Shown: positions 7,624-21,727 of the stretch, piece by piece
How the letters are laid out: the number at the start of each line of letters is the position of its first letter
Position numbering within the stretch: the stretch's first letter is position 1
Assembly: GCA_016871255.1 (NCBI GenBank)
Contig: VFZH01000015.1
Coordinates: 1 to 43,546, forward strand
Source: Acidimicrobiia bacterium
Lineage (GTDB): Bacteria; Acidobacteriota; Vicinamibacteria; Vicinamibacterales; UBA2999
DNA: 43,546 nucleotides
Direction: 5' to 3'
Translations under genes and position numbers: made by a program
The notes under the pieces: model-generated
Seen by the model: the letters and a program-made list of their open reading frames with translations, nothing else
Database searches by the model: none
What the model was told of the DNA's origin: nothing

Positions 7624-7733
7624 TTTCGTACGGGCCGGCTTCAGACGTCCCTCGGCCAGCTGACCACCTGCGCCAAGGCTACGGCGGTCCGCCAAAGCTT
7701 CAGCGAAGGCGGAAGCTGGCCGCTACGAGCGCG
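7624..7733 (+). repeat. Dispersed intergenic repeat, copy C
   Basis: The best preserved copy. The core is 7669-7732, with CGCCAAGGCTACGGCG, CGCCAAAGCTTCAGCG and GGCGGAAGCTGGCCGCTAC. 7624-7645 is a rough inverted copy of the right end, so the unit can fold on itself. It lies between the VWA stop and the ZIP start. Confidence 0.65.
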
Positions 7734-7750
7734 AACGAGAAACGGGCGGC

Positions 7751-8902
7751 CTACGACGCGACGTACCCGCGCCGCGCGCGCACCTGGTGCTGCCGATCGC
7801 CGGTCTCGACGCGGATGGTGTGCCAGCGCCCGTCCCGTGCCGCGGGCCGCACGTACCCGAGCAGGTACTGGCGCCCGAGTTCCTCGGCGATGCGGGCGGT
7901 GGCGCCCGCCAGGTCACCGAAGTCGCGGATGATCTCGGTACGGCCCCCGGTGTCCTCGGCGATGCCGCGCAGCACCGCCGCGTTCACCCGATGCTCGGTG
8001 CCCGCGCCGGTCCACGGTCCACGCTGTCCTCCGCCGCCCGGGTCGCCACCGCCAACCGGTCCACCCCTGCCGCCGATGATCACCGGCGGGCGCCCCCGCC
8101 CGGGCAGCGGCATCGGGATCGGCCGCGGGATCGGAAAGGTCCCCGGCTGCCGTCGTGGCGGCGGTGCGAGGGCCGGCGCCTCGCTGTCCACGCCGATGGC
8201 GTACACGAGGACGTCGCTCTGCCGGATGTGGGCGCGCAGCTCCGGAATGGTGGCGGCGCTCGCGGTGTCGTTGCCGTCCGAGATGACCACGATCGCTTTC
8301 CTCGGGTGTCGTCCGGTCTGGGCGATGGTGACCGCGTCGCGAATCGCGTCGTAGAGCGCCGTGCCGCCGCCGGTTCGGAGGTGGTCCACGGCATCGGTGA
8401 CGGCGTCCTGGCCCGCGGTCCACGGTTGCACGAGCTCGACCGTGGTCGCGAACCGGCTCAGGAAGACCTCGTCGCCGGGCTGCAGGAAGTCGTCGAGCAG
8501 GCGGGCGACCGCGCGCCGGGCCGCGGCCATCTTGTCGCGCGACATGCTGCCGCTGGTGTCCAGCACCAGGCCCAGGCTCGTCGGGATCCGCTCGCGACTG
8601 AAGTGCGCGATCGTCTGTGGCTGGCCGTCGTCGTAGACGGTGAAGTCGTCGCGGTCGAGATCCGGCACGAAGCGGCCCCGCTGGTCCGTCACCGTGACGG
8701 CGATGTTCACGAAGTCCACGCCGCTCTGGAAGCGTGCCTCGGCCTGATCCTGATCCGCGCCGGGACCGGCCGCGGGCTCCTGCGCCCCGGGGACGCCCCC
8801 GAGGAGCAGCGCGGCTGACAGGACGGCAGCGAGGCGCACGAGGCCCGGGCGCCGCGCGCGGGGAGGAAACGCCGAGGAGGACGCGCAAGAGCGCCCGAGC
8901 AT
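7751..8902 (-). CDS. Secreted VWFA-domain protein, Acidobacteria type
   Basis: A 383-residue exported protein. A signal sequence (LVRLAAVLSAALLLGGVPGA) is followed by a short beta domain beginning FQSGVDFVNIAVTVTDQRG and containing FVPDLDRDDFTVYDDGQPQ. A von Willebrand factor A domain comes next, with an intact MIDAS metal site (LDTSGSMS, then GGGTALYDAI and VISDGND). This combination is the VWFA-related family known mainly from Acidobacteria. A proline/glycine-rich segment with repeated PIPRPIPMP-like units interrupts the domain near residues 255-305. The start could be TTG 8914, but ATG 8902 places the basic region and signal better. It lies 55 nt after the methyltransferase stop on the same strand. 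It probably works in metal-dependent protein contacts in the periplasm or outside. Confidence 0.88.
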   Translation of the reverse strand: MLGRSCASSSAFPPRARRPGLVRLAAVLSAALLLGGVPGAQEPAAGPGADQDQAEARFQSGVDFVNIAVTVTDQRGRFVPDLDRDDFTVYDDGQPQTIAHFSRERIPTSLGLVLDTSGSMSRDKMAAARRAVARLLDDFLQPGDEVFLSRFATTVELVQPWTAGQDAVTDAVDHLRTGGGTALYDAIRDAVTIAQTGRHPRKAIVVISDGNDTASAATIPELRAHIRQSDVLVYAIGVDSEAPALAPPPRRQPGTFPIPRPIPMPLPGRGRPPVIIGGRGGPVGGGDPGGGGQRGPWTGAGTEHRVNAAVLRGIAEDTGGRTEIIRDFGDLAGATARIAEELGRQYLLGYVRPAARDGRWHTIRVETGDRQHQVRARRGYVAS

Positions 8903-8957
8903 GGCGTCGTCCAAGGCAAGAACCCTGCCGGGCCGAACCTCCCGAACGATCGGCGGA

Positions 8958-9581
8958 TCAGTGGTCGTCGCCGGACGGACTGTCGCCTGCCGTGGCCGAC
9001 TGTCCTCGGGCCGCCGGCCTGAGCCCTTCGACGAACCGGAAGCCTTCGCGGTCGGCCAGGATACGGACCGGCTTGAAGCCTTCGGCCTTCAGGGCGCCGA
9101 CGGTTTCGCCCGTGGCGGCGTAGTGCCCGTCCACCGGATAGGGGCGGACGATCCCCAGGAGCCCGCCGCGCGGCTCGGCTTCGATCACGACGGCGCGCCC
9201 GCCGGCCCGGAGCACCCGGTGGCACTCCTCGAGGCACCGCACGCGGGTGTAGGGTGCCATGCGGCCGAGCAGCCCCTTCACCGAGTGGATGACGACCACG
9301 TCGAACGAGTCGTCGTCGAAGGGCATCGACCGGAGCGTGTTGACGACGCGGACGTCCACCAGCGCCCCGGCCCTGGCGGCGGCGGCGTTCAGGCGGGCGG
9401 CGTCCTCCTCGCTGGCCACGACGTGTGCCGAGGTGCCGCTGAGGCCGACTTTCGCCACCAGGGCGATCGCCATCGCGGCGGAATCCACCCCCACCTGGAG
9501 GAGGCGCTCTCCCATCCGTACGCCCGACATCGTGACCGTGAGCGGGTCGGCCTTCGGGCTCTTGCGAAGCCGCCAGAACAT
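8958..9581 (-). CDS. Class I SAM-dependent methyltransferase-like protein
   Basis: A Rossmann-type methyltransferase of 207 residues. MGERLLQVGVDSAAMAIALVA fills the place of motif I, but the usual GxGxG is reduced to VGVDS. Motif IV-like FDDDSFDVVVIHSVKG and a post-motif ECHRVLRAGGRAVVIE block are clear. I chose ATG 9581 because the protein then begins MFWRLRKSPKAD and the codon lies 12 nt behind a minus-strand -10 (TATATC) in the shared divergent promoter. A longer frame to GTG 9623 or ATG 9641 would overlap the ino1 start. The substrate is unknown; ubiquinone/menaquinone or small-molecule methylation cannot be told apart. Confidence 0.75.
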   Translation of the reverse strand: MFWRLRKSPKADPLTVTMSGVRMGERLLQVGVDSAAMAIALVAKVGLSGTSAHVVASEEDAARLNAAAARAGALVDVRVVNTLRSMPFDDDSFDVVVIHSVKGLLGRMAPYTRVRCLEECHRVLRAGGRAVVIEAEPRGGLLGIVRPYPVDGHYAATGETVGALKAEGFKPVRILADREGFRFVEGLRPAARGQSATAGDSPSGDDH

Positions 9582-9592
9582 GGAATCCCAGA

Positions 9593-9601
9593 TGATATAG
9601 T
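9593..9601. promoter_or_regulatory. Symmetric extended -10 between ino1 and the methyltransferase gene
   Basis: Plus strand TGATATAGT is an extended -10 ending 9 nt before the ino1 GTG at 9611. On the minus strand the overlapping TATATC (9599-9594) ends 12 nt before ATG 9581. Both transcripts would be nearly leaderless. Confidence 0.45.
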
Positions 9602-9610
9602 TTTTCGCCT

Positions 9611-10924
<1,314 letters not shown>

Positions 10925-11097
10925 GCCTTCCCGGCCGAGGCGACGGTGCGCCCCGCGGCCGTGCCGGAATCGATGGCGGACAGCGAGATCACGGCTGCGC
11001 CGCCGGGTCGGGCGCCGCCGATGGTCAGCACGCCGAACAACGAGACGACCGCCAGTGGCCACCGTATCCTGGATGTCTGGCGTCTCTCCGGCTCGTG

Positions 11098-11103
11098 TAT
11101 CCT
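11098..11103 (+). promoter_or_regulatory. Candidate -10 for acs
   Basis: TATCCT lies 6 nt before the acs ATG at 11110, preceded directly by TG. It predicts a leaderless mRNA. The rest of the 185-nt gap 10925-11109 shows no gene and no terminator. Confidence 0.3.
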
Positions 11104-11109
11104 GCCACG

Positions 11110-13074
<1,965 letters not shown>

Positions 13075-13127
13075 GCCGTCCGGCCGTGGATGAAACTGCC
13101 GCCCCCCACCCGCCGTCAAACCCCGGT

Positions 13128-13814
13128 ATGCCTGTGATCGAGACCCGCGACCTGTGGAAGACCTACCGCATGGGCAGCGAGGAGATCCACGCGCTGCGGG
13201 GCGTAACCGTCGGGATCGAGCGGGGCGAATACGTGGCGATCATGGGGCCGTCGGGGTCCGGCAAGTCGACGCTGATGAACCTGATCGGGTGTCTGGATAC
13301 ACCCAGCCGCGGGACCTACCTCCTGAACCGCAAGGAGGTCAGCACGATGAACGACAACGAGCTGGCCCGCATCCGCAACGAGGAGATCGGGTTCGTGTTC
13401 CAGACGTTCAACCTGCTGCCCCGGGCCACGGCGCTCCAGAACGTGGAGCTGCCGCTGGTCTACGGCGGCGTGTCCGCGAGGGATCGGAGGACGCGGGCGC
13501 TCGCGGCGATCGAGCAGGTCGAGCTGTCGTCCCGGCTGCACCATCGGCCGAGCGAGCTGTCCGGCGGCCAGCGCCAGCGCGTGGCGATCGCGCGGGCGCT
13601 CGTCAACCGGCCGTCCATCCTGCTGGCCGACGAGCCCACCGGCAACCTCGACTCGAAGACCGGCCACGAGATCATGGGGCTGTTCGAGCGGCTGCACGAG
13701 GCGGGCAACACCATCATCCTCGTGACGCACGAAGCCGACGTGGCCGCCCACGCGAAGCGCACCATCCACATCCGCGACGGGCAGGTCGAGAAGGACGTCC
13801 GCGAGGCGGCGTAG
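13128..13814 (+). CDS. ABC transporter ATP-binding protein, MacB/LolD type
   Basis: A 228-residue ATPase of the MacB/LolD/FtsE-like class. It has Walker [10 protein letters not shown] (about 39-47), Q-loop [11 protein letters not shown], signature [15 protein letters not shown], Walker [13 protein letters not shown] and the switch histidine in LVTHE. Such ATPases drive extracytoplasmic lipoprotein release, peptide export or mechanotransmission through a MacB-type permease. No permease gene follows; the next gene is on the other strand. I chose ATG 13128 ([13 protein letters not shown]) since homologues begin there; GTG 13086 would add 14 proline-rich residues. It must work with a permease encoded elsewhere, or its partner was lost from this locus. 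Confidence 0.92.
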   Translation: MPVIETRDLWKTYRMGSEEIHALRGVTVGIERGEYVAIMGPSGSGKSTLMNLIGCLDTPSRGTYLLNRKEVSTMNDNELARIRNEEIGFVFQTFNLLPRATALQNVELPLVYGGVSARDRRTRALAAIEQVELSSRLHHRPSELSGGQRQRVAIARALVNRPSILLADEPTGNLDSKTGHEIMGLFERLHEAGNTIILVTHEADVAAHAKRTIHIRDGQVEKDVREAA

Positions 13815-13857
13815 CGCCTGCCTGGCTGGACGGAAAGCAATCCGCGTGACGACGCGG

Positions 13858-14394
13858 TCACCTGTGCGTCCGGACGTACTCCAGGGCGTACTGCTTCACG
13901 CGCTCGCTGGCCAGGCCCAGGTCGGTGGCTTCCTTCACCGCCCTGTCCACGTCCCACTTGTCCACGAGCAGCCGCTTGATCAGCCACATGCCGGCCGCGC
14001 GGCTGCCGCCGGCGCAGTGGATGTAGGCGGGCTGGTTCGCAGGCTTGACGATCTCCGCCATGAAGCGATCCCCGACGGACGGGTCCATCGACTGCGCGTT
14101 CCAGGGAATGTGGACGTAGTTCAGCCCGGCTGCGGCCGCGGCCGATTCCGACGCGGTGATGTCCGCGCCCGCTTCATTCGGCATGCGCAGGTTGAACACC
14201 GAGTTGAACCCCATCTTCTTCAGCGTGGAGAGCGCTTCGGGCTTCGTCGCGCCGCCGCACGCGATCGTCGTCTCGACGCGGGCGAAATTCGTGATGCCCG
14301 CCACCTCCTGCTTCGTCACCTGCTGTGCGGTGACTCCGGCCGCCGTCAACGTCACGCTCACCCCGAGCGCCAGGATCATTCGTCGGTTCGTCAT
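13858..14394 (-). CDS. Periplasmic DUF442-like phosphatase-fold protein
   Basis: A 178-residue exported protein with signal MILALGVSVTLTAAGVTAQQ. The rest is a small cysteine-phosphatase fold: GGATKPEALSTLKKMGFNSVFNLR, NYVHIPWNAQS and the active loop HCAGGSRAAGMW. The loop has the form C-X4-R, as in the DUF442/beta-lactamase-hydrolase-like group and in rhodaneses, rather than C-X5-R of tyrosine phosphatases. The ATG start at 14394 has GAGGC upstream. A role as a periplasmic phosphatase or sulfur-transfer enzyme is inferred; the substrate is unknown. Confidence 0.78.
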   Translation of the reverse strand: MTNRRMILALGVSVTLTAAGVTAQQVTKQEVAGITNFARVETTIACGGATKPEALSTLKKMGFNSVFNLRMPNEAGADITASESAAAAAGLNYVHIPWNAQSMDPSVGDRFMAEIVKPANQPAYIHCAGGSRAAGMWLIKRLLVDKWDVDRAVKEATDLGLASERVKQYALEYVRTHR

Positions 14395-14618
14395 GTCATG
14401 CCTCGTGGCGGACCGGGGGTCCGCAGGATGTGTCGCTCGCCAGTCTCTCATGCGTCGCGCCGTTCGGACCCCGTCAGCCGAGCCCATGCCCCGATTGCCG
14501 GATCCAGTCGGATGGTTCGGCACGGACGCTCGAGAGAGCGCATGGGATAGTGTTAACGAGTTCGTCATCGTCCATCTGTTGTGGTTTGATCAAGTTTCGG
14601 CCGGAAACCGCCGATTCG

Positions 14619-14647
14619 TTGACACCCTTGGGCCGCTTCCTTAGAAT
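14619..14647 (+). promoter_or_regulatory. Consensus housekeeping promoter
   Basis: TTGACA (14619-14624), 17 nt, TAGAAT (14642-14647). This is the closest match to the sigma-70 consensus in the window. It predicts a start near 14654 and a leader of about 130 nt before the gene at 14783. Confidence 0.75.
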
Positions 14648-14697
14648 GCCGTCAGTCTTATGGGCTAACCCACTCAAAAGCAAGGTCTTTGGCGTTC

Positions 14698-14734
14698 GGT
14701 CCCTGCCCGGCCGCCCGGCCGGCAGGTTCGGACC
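14698..14734 (+). other. Leader hairpin
   Basis: GGTCC (14698-14702) pairs with GGACC (14730-14734), and CTGCC/GGCC inside pair with GGCC/GGCAG. The GC-rich stem lies mid-leader, about 50 nt before the start codon; there is no following T-run. Confidence 0.45.
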
Positions 14735-14782
14735 GGAATACGCCCCGGTTCCCGGCCCGGCGGCGCGTCAGGAGGAGCAGGA

Positions 14783-15088
14783 ATGGATGAGGTCGTGAAT
14801 CGGTTCGCCAAGGAGCTGGCCGACGCGATTGCTGCCGCCGTGGCCGATAACACCCAGGTCGAAGCGTGCCGCGCCAAGGCGCGCGAAGCGGGCTTCGACA
14901 TGCGCGTCACGCTCGAGGCCGTGGTCGGCTTCACCAACCGCGGCGACGGTGCCGCAGCCGCGACGAAGACACCCGCGCTGCGACTGCTGCCGCCGGACCG
15001 TCAGTTCGAGCTGAGCGGCAGCGACCGCCGGTTCCTGCGGTCGCTGCGGATCGCCTCGGATCCATCGAAGGAGGCGGAGAGCCGCTGA
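14783..15088 (+). CDS. Small conserved-looking protein of unknown function
   Basis: A 101-residue soluble protein that I do not recognise. The N-terminal half is a predicted amphipathic helix (NRFAKELADAIAAAVADN) followed by CRAKAREAGFDMRVTLEAVVGF. The C-terminal half ends with FELSGSDRRFLRSLRIASD. It has one cysteine, no membrane segment and no signal. GGAGGAGCAGGA immediately before ATG 14783 is a strong ribosome-binding site, and the promoter upstream is near consensus, so it is probably well expressed. It ends 12 nt from the convergent gpmA stop. Confidence 0.75.
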   Translation: MDEVVNRFAKELADAIAAAVADNTQVEACRAKAREAGFDMRVTLEAVVGFTNRGDGAAAATKTPALRLLPPDRQFELSGSDRRFLRSLRIASDPSKEAESR

Positions 15089-15100
15089 CCTGGCGGCGTC

Positions 15101-15844
15101 CTACTTCCGCCCCTGATTCGCCACGGCTTCGGCGGCGCGCCGAACCGCATCCGGATCGCCCAGGTAGGAGCGGCGGTGCGGCGCGAGCGCGTCGTCGAGC
15201 TCGTAGACCAGCGGAACACCGGTCGGGATGTTCAGCTCGACCACGTCCTCTTCCGACATCCGATCGAGGTGCATGACGAGCGCCCGCAGGCTGTTGCCGT
15301 GGGCGGCGATGAGCACGCGCCGGCCCGACTGAACGGCGGGGCCGATGGATTCCGTCCAGAAGGGCAGGAACCGGGCCACCGTCTCCTTGAGGGACTCGGT
15401 GACCGGCAGCACCCCGCGCGGCAGGGCCGCGTAGCGGCGGTCGCGTGACGGGTGCCGCGGATCGTCCTCGGCGAGCGGGGGCGGCGGCGTGTCGTAGCTG
15501 CGCCGCCAGATCTTCACCATGTCCTCGCCGTGCCGTGCCGCCGTCTCCGCCTTGTTGAGCCCCTGCAGCGCCCCGTAGTGGCGTTCGTTCAGCCGCCAGC
15601 TCCGCTCGACGGGCAGCCACATCAGGTCCATCTCGTCGAGCGCGATCCAGAGGGTCCGGATGGCCCGCTTGAGCACCGACGTGTAGGCGACGTCGAACTC
15701 GAAGCCGCCTTCGCGGAGCAGCCGTCCGGCCTCGCGTGCTTCCTCGCGCCCCTTTTCGGTCAGGTCGACGTCGGTCCACCCGGTGAAACGGTTCTCGCGG
15801 TTCCACGTGCTCTCGCCGTGCCGGAGCAGAACAAGTCGGTGCAT
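15101..15844 (-). CDS. gpmA: 2,3-bisphosphoglycerate-dependent phosphoglycerate mutase
   Basis: Interconverts 3- and 2-phosphoglycerate in glycolysis and gluconeogenesis. The phosphohistidine motif LLRHGES (H9) and [16 protein letters not shown] are at the N-terminus. [18 protein letters not shown], the second histidine in [11 protein letters not shown] and the final [10 protein letters not shown] are all conserved. The 247-residue length matches the dPGM family. ATG 15844 gives the canonical N-terminus; a longer frame runs back into eno and is rejected. It is last in the glgC-eno-gpmA run, 49 nt after the eno stop. Confidence 0.96.
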   Translation of the reverse strand: MHRLVLLRHGESTWNRENRFTGWTDVDLTEKGREEAREAGRLLREGGFEFDVAYTSVLKRAIRTLWIALDEMDLMWLPVERSWRLNERHYGALQGLNKAETAARHGEDMVKIWRRSYDTPPPPLAEDDPRHPSRDRRYAALPRGVLPVTESLKETVARFLPFWTESIGPAVQSGRRVLIAAHGNSLRALVMHLDRMSEEDVVELNIPTGVPLVYELDDALAPHRRSYLGDPDAVRRAAEAVANQGRK

Positions 15845-15893
15845 GGGATGGGGGATCTCCCGGAGTGGCGGCTCGGGTCTCAGGGCCTGCGGC

Positions 15894-18482
<2,589 letters not shown>

Positions 18483-18540
18483 GCGGCTGTCGCGAACGCC
18501 GGGCGCGCGTTCGGTCGCCGGCGCCCCCGGAGCGAGCGCG

Positions 18541-18549
18541 ATCATACCA
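18541..18549 (-). promoter_or_regulatory. Extended -10 promoter for glgC-eno-gpmA
   Basis: Minus strand TGGTATGAT: TGn plus TATGAT. The predicted start is near 18534, giving a leader of about 50 nt to ATG 18482. Confidence 0.5.
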
Positions 18550-18597
18550 TGCGGTCCCGGGGGCGGACACCGGGCCCCGGGGCCTGCAAACCGGTGA

Positions 18598-18626
18598 TTG
18601 ACTTGCTCTTGTGGCCGCCCTATGAT
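18598..18626 (+). promoter_or_regulatory. Near-consensus promoter for the secreted-protein pair
   Basis: TTGACT (18598-18603), 17 nt, TATGAT (18621-18626). Predicted start near 18633, about 58 nt before ATG 18692. It is divergent from the glgC promoter. Confidence 0.65.
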
Positions 18627-18691
18627 CGGCCGGTTAGGCCGTTCGGCCCGCCGTCGGGGAGTCCGTCATCCGCACCTGGAGAGTAGTTTTC

Positions 18692-19690
18692 ATGGCATAT
18701 CGTCGATGTGTTCGGATGCTCGCCGCGCTCGTCATCGCGGCTGGCGCGCCGCTGTTCCTGTCTGCACAGGACAGCAAGCTCAACAAGCAGGAGCAGCAGG
18801 ACGTCAACACGCTGGTCAAACTGGTTGACGGCATCCAGGGCGGAGCGGCTGCCCCGGCCCAGATCCCGGTGACGTGGCTGCAGCACCACTTCCTCAAGGC
18901 GCAGGACGGCAAGACCTTCACGGCGTTCACGCTGAAAGTCGATCCGGCTGCGCTGGCCGCGCCCGGCGTGGCGCTCTACGTGCGGGCCGTGCCGAAAGAC
19001 ATGGTGATGCCCGAGGACAAGAAGGAAGCCGTCGAATATCCCTGGGACGACATCCAGTTCCCCGAGATCGGGCCGGACGGGAGGGTGGCGCGCGCGCTCG
19101 CGGTGAACGCGGGCCAATACGACGTCTACATCGGCGTGAAGGAGAAGAGCACGGGCAAGCGCGGCGAGGTGAACAAGACGACAGTCTTCAAGCAGGAGCT
19201 GTCGGTGCCGGAACTCTCCGCGACCGGCACGCTGAAGACAAGCAGCGTCATCCTGGCGGCCGGCATCGAGCAGAGCCCGATGCTGACCCCGGCCCAGCAG
19301 CGCGCGCAGCCGTACACCTTCGGCGGCATGAAGGTGACCCCGTCCATCGAGGGCTCCTTCTCGAAGGCGGGCGAGTTGAACCTCATCTTCTGGATCTACG
19401 GCGTGGCGCCTGGAGCGGGCCAGAAGCCGGACGTGGAGGTCGAATACAATTTCCACCAGAAGCTGGCGGACGGCGAGAAGTACTTCAATCGCACGGCGCC
19501 GCAGCCGCTGAACGCACAGACGCTGCCGCCGGAGTTCGACCTCTCGGTGGGGCATCTGGCGATGGGTTCGCTGTCGGTGCCGCTGGCCAGCTTCCCGGAA
19601 GGTGAGTACCGGCTCGAGATCAAGATCACCGACAAGGCGGCCGGCGGCGCATCGATTACCGAGAACGTCGCGTTTACCGTCACCGCCTGA
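18692..19690 (+). CDS. Secreted beta-rich protein of unknown function
   Basis: A 332-residue exported protein. The signal peptide ends near LFLSAQDS. The mature part contains several beta-sandwich-like blocks: KTFTAFTLKVDPAAL with VALYVRAV, then GQYDVYIGVKEKS, then a C-terminal part (EFDLSVGHLAMGSLSVPLAS, FPEGEYRLEIKITDKA). The C-terminal half resembles extracellular Ig-like modules, but I do not recognise a named family and see no catalytic motif. GGAG lies about 10 nt before ATG 18692. It is followed 45 nt later by the outer-membrane-type gene at 19736, and both lie between a strong promoter and a terminator. Confidence 0.78.
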   Translation: MAYRRCVRMLAALVIAAGAPLFLSAQDSKLNKQEQQDVNTLVKLVDGIQGGAAAPAQIPVTWLQHHFLKAQDGKTFTAFTLKVDPAALAAPGVALYVRAVPKDMVMPEDKKEAVEYPWDDIQFPEIGPDGRVARALAVNAGQYDVYIGVKEKSTGKRGEVNKTTVFKQELSVPELSATGTLKTSSVILAAGIEQSPMLTPAQQRAQPYTFGGMKVTPSIEGSFSKAGELNLIFWIYGVAPGAGQKPDVEVEYNFHQKLADGEKYFNRTAPQPLNAQTLPPEFDLSVGHLAMGSLSVPLASFPEGEYRLEIKITDKAAGGASITENVAFTVTA

Positions 19691-19735
19691 CGGGCGCGGC
19701 GCGCCCGCCGGACCGGCAGAAGAGAGGGGAACGGC

Positions 19736-21628
19736 ATGCACACCCGCCTCCAGACGACGCTGTCGATGGCAGTGGGGATCTGGCTGGCGGCGGGTGCGGC
19801 CCCTCTCCTGGCGCAGTCTTCCTACTCCGAGACGCCGCTCGATGCGGCCTCCTACGCGGACGGCAACCTGGTCGGCACCGTGTCGGACGAGCGAGGTGAG
19901 CCGCTCGACGGCGTCGCCGTCTGGGTCCTGGGCGACACCTCGGCCGTCGCCCTGACCGACGACAGGGGCCGGTTCCGCTTCTCCGACCTCCCGCCCGGCC
20001 CGTATCTCGTGCGGCCGCAGACCCTCGAAGGGTTCAGGGCCGTCAGGGGGACGCTCGTGCGGGTTTCGCCGCGCGCGCGGACGTCGCACGCCATCCGGCT
20101 CGTACGGCAGGAGGCGCCGCAGGTCCTGGCGGCCGGCTTCGGTGCGCAGGCGGTTGACGGCCTGACGGCGATCGAGACCGAGCCGTACGGGGACGACCAC
20201 TCGGAACGAGCGTGGCGCCTGCGCCATCTGCCGCGCGGCGTGCTGGACAGCGTGACCGCCGATGCAGGGGCGGCCGCTGGCGCCGCCGACGACGATGGGG
20301 ACAGCGATCCGCTCGCCATCGTGGGGAAGGCCGTCGTGGCCCCGGCGCGCCTGGCCTCCGCGGTTCTCGACGACATCGCCGAGATCCCGTTCTCCGGAGA
20401 GCTGAACCTGCTCACCACCTCGTCGTTCGACCGGCCGCAGGACCTGTTCATGCCGAACGACGCCGCGCCGAACGGCGTCGCGTATCTGTCGCTGGGCGCG
20501 CCCACGGCTGGTGGAGACTGGCACATCAAGGGCGCGCTGACAGAGGGCGATCTGTCGTCCTGGATGCTGGCCGGCTCGTTCGTCCGCGCCGCCGAGGCGG
20601 CCCATGCGTACGAAGCGGGCGTGTCCTACTCCATGCAGCACTACGCCGGCGGCAACGCGGTGGCGCTGGCCGCCATGCCCGAGGGCAGCCGCAACGCCGG
20701 GTCGATGTACGCCTACGACCACTGGCGGATGGGCGCCGTGCGTCTCACCTACGGGGCGGAGTACTCCCGGTACGACTACCTGACGTCGGGTGGGCTGCTC
20801 AGCCCGCGCGCCGCCCTGGCCGTGAGCCTGGGAGGAGGACTCCACGTGCGCGGCGCCGCGTCCGTGCGCCGCCTGGCCCCGGGCGCCGAGGAGTTCGAGA
20901 CGCAGCCGATGATGGGGGCGTGGATGCCACCCGAGCGGACCTTCTCCTCGCTGGCAGCCGACGGCCGGTTCACCGACGAGCGCGTGCGCCACTACGAAGC
21001 CGCAATCGAGCAGGCGCTCCGTTCCGGCTTCGCTGTCGGCGTCCGTGCGTTCAGCCAGCGCGTGGACAACCAGCTCGTGACGGTCTTCGGCCTCAGCCTG
21101 CCGCAGACCGCGCAGTCCGACATCGGCCACTACTACACGGGAACCGCCGGCCATGTGTCCACGAAGGGCTGGACCGTGAGCGTGAGCCGTCAGCTCGTCG
21201 GCTTCGTGCGCGGGTCGGTGGACATCACGGAAGCCAGCGCGGACTGGACCCAGGTGGCCGCACCGGGAAGCGCCGTGGCACGGGCGACCCCGACGCTCGT
21301 GCGCGCCAAGCGGGAACGCGTCCGCGATCTGACGACGTCGGTGGATGCCGAAGTCGAGCAGACCAGAACACGCATGGTGCTGCTCTACCGCGTGAGCACG
21401 AGCGCCGATCGCGAGAGCGACATCCTGCCGGTGAGCACGGGGCCGCGCTTCGACCTCCGGGTCGAGCAGGCGCTGCCGGTGTTCCGCTCGACCGGCACGA
21501 CGTGGGCCATGCTGGTCGCCGTCCGGAACGTGTTCCGGGACGCCGCACCCGATGCCTCGGTCTACGACGAGCTGTTCGTTGTCAGGCCGCCGAAGCGGGT
21601 GGTTGGAGGCCTGATCGTGAAGTTCTAG
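19736..21628 (+). CDS. Outer-membrane barrel-like protein with carboxypeptidase-regulatory-like N-terminus
   Basis: A 630-residue exported protein. After the signal (WLAAGAAPLLAQ) comes a carboxypeptidase-regulatory/Cna-B type beta domain, about residues 43-122 (LVGTVSDERGEPLDGVAVWV, LTDDRGRFRFSDLPPGPYLV). The rest is rich in alternating hydrophobic strands and ends in VVGGLIVKF, a terminal phenylalanine typical of outer-membrane barrels. It looks like the barrel part of the Acidobacteria TonB-dependent-receptor-like proteins, but no plug domain or TonB box is visible. AGAGGGGAA precedes ATG 19736. A rho-independent terminator lies 75 nt after the stop. The ligand is unknown. Confidence 0.78.
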   Translation: MHTRLQTTLSMAVGIWLAAGAAPLLAQSSYSETPLDAASYADGNLVGTVSDERGEPLDGVAVWVLGDTSAVALTDDRGRFRFSDLPPGPYLVRPQTLEGFRAVRGTLVRVSPRARTSHAIRLVRQEAPQVLAAGFGAQAVDGLTAIETEPYGDDHSERAWRLRHLPRGVLDSVTADAGAAAGAADDDGDSDPLAIVGKAVVAPARLASAVLDDIAEIPFSGELNLLTTSSFDRPQDLFMPNDAAPNGVAYLSLGAPTAGGDWHIKGALTEGDLSSWMLAGSFVRAAEAAHAYEAGVSYSMQHYAGGNAVALAAMPEGSRNAGSMYAYDHWRMGAVRLTYGAEYSRYDYLTSGGLLSPRAALAVSLGGGLHVRGAASVRRLAPGAEEFETQPMMGAWMPPERTFSSLAADGRFTDERVRHYEAAIEQALRSGFAVGVRAFSQRVDNQLVTVFGLSLPQTAQSDIGHYYTGTAGHVSTKGWTVSVSRQLVGFVRGSVDITEASADWTQVAAPGSAVARATPTLVRAKRERVRDLTTSVDAEVEQTRTRMVLLYRVSTSADRESDILPVSTGPRFDLRVEQALPVFRSTGTTWAMLVAVRNVFRDAAPDASVYDELFVVRPPKRVVGGLIVKF

Positions 21629-21650
21629 TCCGGGGTCGCTCGGACACTCG

Positions 21651-21682
21651 GAGCGGCCGGCTTCCGCCTCTGCGAAGGGCGG
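21651..21682 (-). repeat. Dispersed intergenic repeat, copy D (partial)
   Basis: The reverse complement contains GGCGGAAGCCGGCCGCTC preceded by CCCTTCGCAGA, matching the second block of copy C. It lies between the stop codon at 21628 and the terminator. Confidence 0.5.
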
Positions 21683-21702
21683 TCGACGAGTCGAATGCCG
21701 GA

Positions 21703-21727
21703 GGGCGCCGGGGGCGCCCCTTTTTTT
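21703..21727 (+). terminator. Rho-independent terminator
   Basis: GGGCGCC (21703-21709), loop GGG, GGCGCCC (21713-21719), then C and seven T (21721-21727). It ends the transcript of the two exported-protein genes and is the only T-run terminator I see in the window. Confidence 0.85.

Noticed and set aside
14646-14798. A 50-codon upstream frame from ATG 14646
   Set aside because: It would start inside the -10 hexamer, so it is not on the mRNA, and it has no ribosome-binding site.
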